A stretch of 64,000 nt of DNA from Echeneis naucrates (taxonomy: Eukaryota; Chordata; Actinopteri; Carangiformes; Echeneidae). How positions within the stretch are numbered: position 1 is the first letter of the stretch; each line of letters starts with the position of its first letter. Below the pieces are notes generated by a model, which was not told the DNA's origin, made no database searches, and worked only from the letters and a program-made list of their open reading frames with translations. Where the stretch lies: contig NC_042518.1 in the NCBI RefSeq assembly GCF_900963305.1, positions 11,608,486-11,672,485 on the forward strand, in the 5' to 3' direction. Position numbers and translations under genes: made by a program. This document shows, piece by piece, positions 58,801-64,000 of this stretch.

Positions 58801-61704
58801 GCCTACATGTGTTTCTATATTCAGGTAACAATGCTGCAGTCCCAGGTCCAGACCTCTGAGGCCCTTCTCCAGGATTTACAGAAATCTTTCAGCCAATCGC
58901 AGAATGCAGTCCAGAGTCGGCTGGTGAGTCACATTCTGTGGATACTATCTGGTTTGTGTAACGCTGACAGAGATGATGAGTAATTAGACTTTTAGCGACA
59001 TACCAATGATAAACATGTTACTGATTAAACTAATGATTGCTAAGAGAGCCCTTAAACAACCACACCTGCTGTTTATATGATCATTTGCTTCGTTAGATAG
59101 CAGCATGCTGGCTCTGGTTTAATTAATGAGAATAATTTCAGTTTTCTTGGAGGAGGCTTTGTAAGAAAAGAAAATCAGCATGTTTCCCATCTCACAGTCG
59201 ACGGTTATTTTAACTATATATTTGATTAAGGCCAAGGGCAAGTCTTTTTTTTGTCTGCCAGCATGTAACTTATTTCTGCCAGACTGTGTAGTGGGTAAAT
59301 GTAGCGTTTTTCTGTCCAGGCAGAGTTGTCCTTCTCTCAGAGAAAGATGTGCAGTGAGTTGTGCAGACTGAAAGGACAGGAGGTTGAGGACGAGGTACCA
59401 GACTCCAGCTCGTCATTCCCAGCAACACTGCAGGTACAGTTACCATTTCACAATATTTTTAGACTATAATGTCACAAAACATAGATATTTGAATATTGAT
59501 TGAAGATTTAACCCTTTGGTGTATGAAGAGAATTCAGGTATGATGAGCAGCTCTCAGAAGGCATACATATAGGGACTATACCTGCTGATAGTCAAGTTGA
59601 CATGATACCAGCAGTAATTTCACTGTTATAGCAATATCTGGGCGTTATAAGAATATGACACAACCATGCAAAAATATAAGTGTTATATCTTTTTATCATT
59701 TTAGTAGTATGTAGTATGTATGTACAGAGAGAGACTTATATATATATATATATATATACACGGCAATGTGCAATATATAACAGCAACCAAATGTTAGTTA
59801 TAATTATATTACTTTAATCAATCGGTAGTGGAGTGTGTGTAGAGAGTGAGGGGAGAAAAATAACCAAAGTGAATTTCATTCCAGTTTCACAGTTAAATGC
59901 CAATTTAAATTTCAAGTCGCAAATTTGATGACTGGAGACTTGGTTCATGATGACTTGAAACCTGAGCCAGGGTGACTTGGTTACACTGTTCTCATTTACT
60001 ACGTTGCATGTTGAACATTCTATGATACACTGAGTTAATAAACCCTGAACCCTTTTATTTTGAATCATATAAACATGGAGGGTGTCACAATTAGTGAAAT
60101 ATATACTGAGTCACATTATGAATTATATATTGACATCATTGTAATTGTTAAGTCAAGACAAGTCTGTTAGACGCTTCTCTATGTCTCTTTAGTGAATCCC
60201 CGAAAGGTGGGTTCCTCTTGCTATACTGTTGCCTCTCTTCAATTTTCATTCATTCATTCAAAACCTCCCACACCTGAAAGTTTTTCGTTTTCATTCTGTG
60301 TGTCCTGGTCATGGTGTCAATGAATGTTCATGGTTGACTTCTGATCTGCAGGGGGCGCACTGTGAGGAGCGCCTTCGAATTGAGATAGTCAACTTGAGGG
60401 AACAGCTGGACACAAGGACAGAGGAGAACGGTCTCATTCTTTTTGATTACTCATACATACTGGCAATCCTGTTACTGCCTGTTTTTATTGTAACAGTTTT
60501 TTCTCTTCCCTTTTCTCACTTCCTGCCTGCCCCCATTTCCATTCTCTGCCATTAGATGTTTTAGAAGGTGAGTAAGGCTTTACTTGTAATAATGTTTCAT
60601 TAGTTTGGTGAGCCACCTGGGTGTTGTTATTTGTTTTTTCATTACGATTTATTTATTTATTTTTATTTATTTATTTTTTTTCCCACGTTTACCCCCTTTA
60701 TTTGCAGCAGCAGTGTTATCTTTAGCAAGAGAGTTATTGAGAAAATAAGGGTGCAATAACCTGAACTTTTTCTTCTTCATATGCTTGTCATTGTTTGTAT
60801 TTGGCATGATCGATTTCTTTAATGCACTTAATACATCCATGTCTGTGTGATCATGAGTGCAGTGCAGCTGTCCAGTCTGAAGACAGAGACGGAGAGGATC
60901 CAGGCTAGCAAGGACCAGTTGCAGGCTGAACTGCTGGCCTGTCGCACTGAACTGGAAGCCCTGCGAGTGGCACTCTCTCATGTGCAGGGTACCAACAAGG
61001 CTCTGAGCAATGATAAAGTAAATCCTGTCTTTCGCTGCCACCAAAATTAGTGTTACTGTTGATGCCTGCATGGTCAGCTACTGAGCTACAGATTTTTCAT
61101 AGTTTCAGTAATAAGGAAATATTGTTTCATTCTCTGATCATAACACAATAATTACACAGTGAGAAAACTAAAAAAACACCCAGAACTTAATGATTTGAAA
61201 TACATTGATAGTATAGTAGTACCCTAACTATAGCTAATTTAATATTGTGAAATCGTATGAAGAGCACCTTGTATGGTCTCCTTCCTACTTTTATCAACTG
61301 GTATAATCTGTGAGCAAATGCGTTGGACTTTAATATGACTTGCTCTCTATGTCAGGCAGCCCTGCAGCAACAGTCTCTGGAGCTGCGAAGTCAGGTGATC
61401 AGCCTGCGTTCCCAGGTCGAAACCAGCCACACTGTCCAGAGAGACTTTGTCCAGCTCTCCCAGTCACTGCAGGTAGGAATCAAATGACTTGGATGGTGGT
61501 ATGGTTAAAAGCCTGGATCAGCAGAGGTCTCCTACTCAGAGTTTTACATTATCCATCAATAAGAAAATGTTCATTTACTCACCACTTCTCACCCCTCAGG
61601 TGAAGCTGGAGTTAATTCGGCAAGCTGAGAGCCTGGAGCAAGTCAGGGAAATCCTGGAAGAGGGCGTCGCTGAAGCTGGTTCCTCACCTGCAGATGCTTC
61701 CTGA
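55887..61704 (+). CDS. rabep2: Rabaptin-2, Rab GTPase-binding effector protein 2
   Basis: Twelve coding exons: 55887-55911, 57168-57323, 57520-57602, 57688-58053, 58595-58690, 58825-58923, 59320-59433, 60352-60430, 60556-60567, 60863-61017, 61356-61472 and 61600-61704. The product is 468 residues (human 569). Rabaptins are coiled-coil effectors linking Rab5 and Rab4 to endosome fusion and recycling. RABEP2-specific blocks are HNCDSASLSSFSLDTPSL, DSLVSTGTLVPEAIYLPPAG, EERLRIEIVNLREQL, VQRDFVQLSQSLQVKLELIR and QAESLEQVREILEEG (the C-terminal Rab5-binding coil region). The 12-base exon 9 encodes DVLE(V), matching human EVLE before SLCSLRTEMERV. The fish protein lacks the coiled coil that follows the SYEAQI block in human, a loss of about 70-80 residues. 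The start is the ATG in GGATGAGCTCC at 55887; exon 1 is only 25 bases. Confidence 0.9.
58171..58466 (-). mobile_element. SINE copy, reverse orientation
   Basis: About 295 bases matching the SINE at 21519-21852 on the opposite strand, in rabep2 intron 4. Shared words are GGCCCTGTGATGGACTGGTG, AAAGACATCATGTTTAGGTT and GGATTGGCTCCAGCA. The tRNA-like end is truncated or diverged. Confidence 0.75.
59736..59759. repeat. (TA)n microsatellite
   Basis: About 24 bases of TA repeat in rabep2 intron 7. Confidence 0.9.
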
Positions 61705-62308
61705 GTCTCAGAAACCAAAGAGTACGGACCAAGACGAAATGCAGCTAGAGTGACCAATAGGGGCTTACTAACTGGCCACATTAGAAACATACGCTCCAAT
61801 AAAGTGACCACTGACTTCATCACAGCTAGTGCTGCTAACACAGTATTGCAACAATGGAGGTATTATATTCCTAGACTGAGATATGAAGGTTTTGTTTGTT
61901 TCAGAGATGATTGTTTGGTGTCAGTGACTCAAACTGTTGTTTAGTGACCAAAGTGGTTTTTCGATCAACCATGAATTTTAAACACAGTTTAACTGTCTCA
62001 CAGTCTATTTTTCCATCATCTAATAAGATCTTTATTTCTGTACTAAAACGTGTAAATATAATATGTTTATAAAACTAACATGACTCCAACAAAACACTTA
62101 ACAGTTCAACATTTTGCACTTCATCACTAACTAATGGATATACTACAGTCTTTTTTCCATGCAAAACACTTTGTGAAGGGATATGAAGACCTCTGTAAGC
62201 AATGAAAAAGTGAATGCAAATTAGAGACTGTCCTAAATGAAATGCATTTTCAGATGGGATTTTTATTATATGTATTATTTTGTTTTATTTTTCTTCAATC
62301 TCATTCCA

Positions 62309-62314
62309 ATAAAC
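62309..62314 (+). terminator. Probable poly(A) signal of rabep2
   Basis: AATAAA about 605 bases past the rabep2 stop codon, followed by a TGTTCTT-rich stretch. Confidence 0.55.
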
Positions 62315-63057
62315 TATTCCTGTTCTTAACAATGGTCACAGTGGCTTTTAGAATTGAGGAAAATATTTAAATATAGGTCAGGAAAGAATTAAAATCTGTG
62401 AAGAAATATGAATGTGTAACACCTTTCATTTTTTTTCTGTTAATACAACCGACAGCAAATAGATTCACAGATTTTTTTCCCTTCAGCCTTTGAATTTGCT
62501 ATAACAAAGTTGCAAACTGCACGCACTAACCCAATAAGGCGGCCCAGACCAATGTACGTATTTGTTAGGATGACTGTATGAATGAACTATGATTGGCTGT
62601 ATAGTATAGATATTTTCTGTTTTCTCTATTTAGAAGTGTTAAAATACAGCCTTAGCAAATTGATAATCTGAATCAATGGCCATTAAAGGCTGAAAAACCC
62701 TGAATTATGCAGTCAAATCACTCTACATGAAAGCCTTACTGCACATGTGCTGACTTATTACAAAAGAGCCTTTGTTTGAGCAGGGAAGAAAATCAGCAAA
62801 GTCAAATGCTAAGACGTTTTTGACAACCAGCTGTTGACATTTAATTCCTCACAGTTTTAGTAGTCTTGTAAACCCTGAGTTTGGTTTTTAGTCTGACCAG
62901 GTCCAGCAAATGTTTTTGACCAAATCATATTTCCTGCTGTAGAACTTAACCTCCATTTATGTCATGTGCTTATACTGAACAGCAAATGATACAGGTTAAA
63001 GCTGAACAGGAAACATGAACACCGATATCCAAGAATGACAATTTCTTTAATAATATC

Positions 63058-63063
63058 TTTATT
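63058..63063 (-). terminator. Possible poly(A) signal of the edge gene
   Basis: AATAAA on the minus strand, about 135 bases beyond the stop codon of the candidate exon at 63198-63324. Confidence 0.4.
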
Positions 63064-63197
63064 CTTTAAGAATAGAATCAACACAGAATAGTTTTAATAA
63101 CTCTCACCTATATATTAATTTCAGAAACATACACAAAATATTTTTCAGCTTTTTTTTGGTGTATTTTCAGATGGCTTATGTGTTTTCTGTTGTTTGA

Positions 63198-63324
63198 TCA
63201 CTTCATGTGGCTTTTGGCAGGTTGGCTTTCAGAGGGCGCGCTCTGCCTTTTCTCTCCATCTTCTATGTCTCTGTTTTCTCTCTGCTTCAGACACTCACTG
63301 TTGCACTTTGCCTCTAGACTTTCC
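63198..63324 (-). CDS. Candidate last coding exon of an unrecognised minus-strand gene
   Basis: On the minus strand a TTTTCTCATCCAG acceptor at 63325 is followed by an open frame of 41 codons to TGA at 63200-63198. It is hydrophilic, charged and Ser/Glu/Lys-rich: ESLEAKCNSECLKQRENRDI, then EDGEKRQSAPSESQPAKSHM and a final Lys. A poly(A) signal follows at 63058-63063. The frame has no starting ATG, as expected for a terminal exon. I do not recognise the protein, and the upstream exons would lie right of position 64000 or in the remaining 0.7 kb. It could also be chance: the evidence is one acceptor, an open frame and a poly(A) site. Confidence 0.35.
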
Positions 63325-64000
63325 CTGGATGAGAAAACATAGGCTGGTCAGTTGTTAGGTGATGGCAGTGAGCCATCAGTCCCAAGCAAATACATTAGGA
63401 GCTAATAATTTCATTAATTAAAAGGAATTGGACAAAAGTTCTTGGGAAATATGTACATTTTCTGCCCAGTGGTAGAGAAGGAAACTGATGCCTGTTGAAA
63501 AGCAATTCAAGCAGCTTTTCCATAAAAATCTGCCACCCAACATCACCAATTAACATAGTATTTTATTTAGTTGAAGAAACTGAAGTGCAGAAAATGGAAG
63601 TTTGCACGTTGTACTGGGATTATGGGCTGGCCTGTTTCTTGGATGGAGTCTCTGCTGGTTGCCTGGCAACTGCAGAGAACCAAGAAATCATGGTTGTGTT
63701 ATGGAAAGAGCAGCCGAAGTCATTTTGGCAGTGTGGTAGACTGTGGGTCAGTCTTTTCTGCGGCTGGATTTAAGAAGCATTGATTCCGGAGCAGTTCTCA
63801 TGTCTGTTTTTTTTTTTTTTACAAACTAAACACAGAAGATGTAATGTTTGAGGTGAACTGCAGCGGTGTTGGAAGGCAGATTTGGCCAGATGTTACTCCC
63901 TGTTTCTCGTGTTTATGCCAAACTAAATTATCTTAAATTTGCTTTACAAATTAGAGTGATATCAAATGCTTCAAAATTTTTCAAATGCAAAAAAGCAAAT
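63325..64000. other. Right edge, nothing recognised
   Basis: Probably an intron of the edge gene. A 92-codon plus-strand open frame at 63495-63773 has no recognisable domain and is taken as chance. A T-run lies near 63808-63820. Confidence 0.4.

Larger units (their letters stand above)
61705..63197. other. rabep2 3' UTR and convergent intergenic region
   Basis: The left part (to about 62330) is the rabep2 3' UTR, ending near AATAAA at 62309. The rest is AT-rich with no frame of interest. It ends at the probable 3' UTR of the minus-strand gene on the right, whose AATAAA lies at 63058-63063. Confidence 0.55.

Noticed and set aside
63495-63773. 92-codon plus-strand frame near the right edge
   Set aside because: No domain, no Kozak or promoter context, and it opposes the direction of the candidate edge gene.

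Overview
The window looks like a piece of a teleost fish chromosome, most likely a percomorph. The genes are intron-split, compact and vertebrate. Their proteins match human genes closely but with fish-type differences, and a tRNA-like SINE common in teleosts occurs three times. Gene calls rest on reading exons, splice sites and conserved motifs by eye. All assembled reading frames close exactly in length and phase.

Positions 1-29.4 kb hold a run of minus-strand genes: mrps34 (only its first coding exon is inside), spsb3, an alpha-tubulin gene, atp6v0c, ypel3 and gdpd3. The minus run ends with mapk3 (ERK1; CDS 35225-42255). Plus-strand genes then follow: nudt9 (43710-46517), a membrane-anchored dynamin/EHD-like GTPase that I cannot name (48859-53198), and rabep2 (55887-61704). 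At the right edge, 63198-63324 looks like the last coding exon of an unrecognised minus-strand gene that continues outside.

The gene set mixes neighbours of human 16p13.3 (MRPS34, SPSB3, ATP6V0C) with neighbours of human 16p11.2 (YPEL3, GDPD3, MAPK3, RABEP2), with NUDT9 (human 4q) inserted. These are housekeeping and signalling genes, not an operon. They share no pathway, although atp6v0c, rabep2 and possibly the GTPase all serve endomembranes.

Non-coding structure includes a seven-copy minisatellite in tubulin intron 1 that is packed with MYB-type sites, and a nine-copy 9-bp array upstream of mrps34. The word GCTAAC/GTTAGC recurs near many gene starts. A 41-bp exact duplication flanks nudt9 exons 2-8. 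There are clean promoter motifs (TATA and CCAAT for tubulin, CRE and X-box for nudt9, an M-box/CLEAR-like site for atp6v0c), microsatellites, and G-runs between gdpd3 and mapk3. The most interesting coding item is the unnamed GTPase. I saw no retroviral, Polinton or other capsid-bearing element, no CRISPR array and no structural RNA gene.
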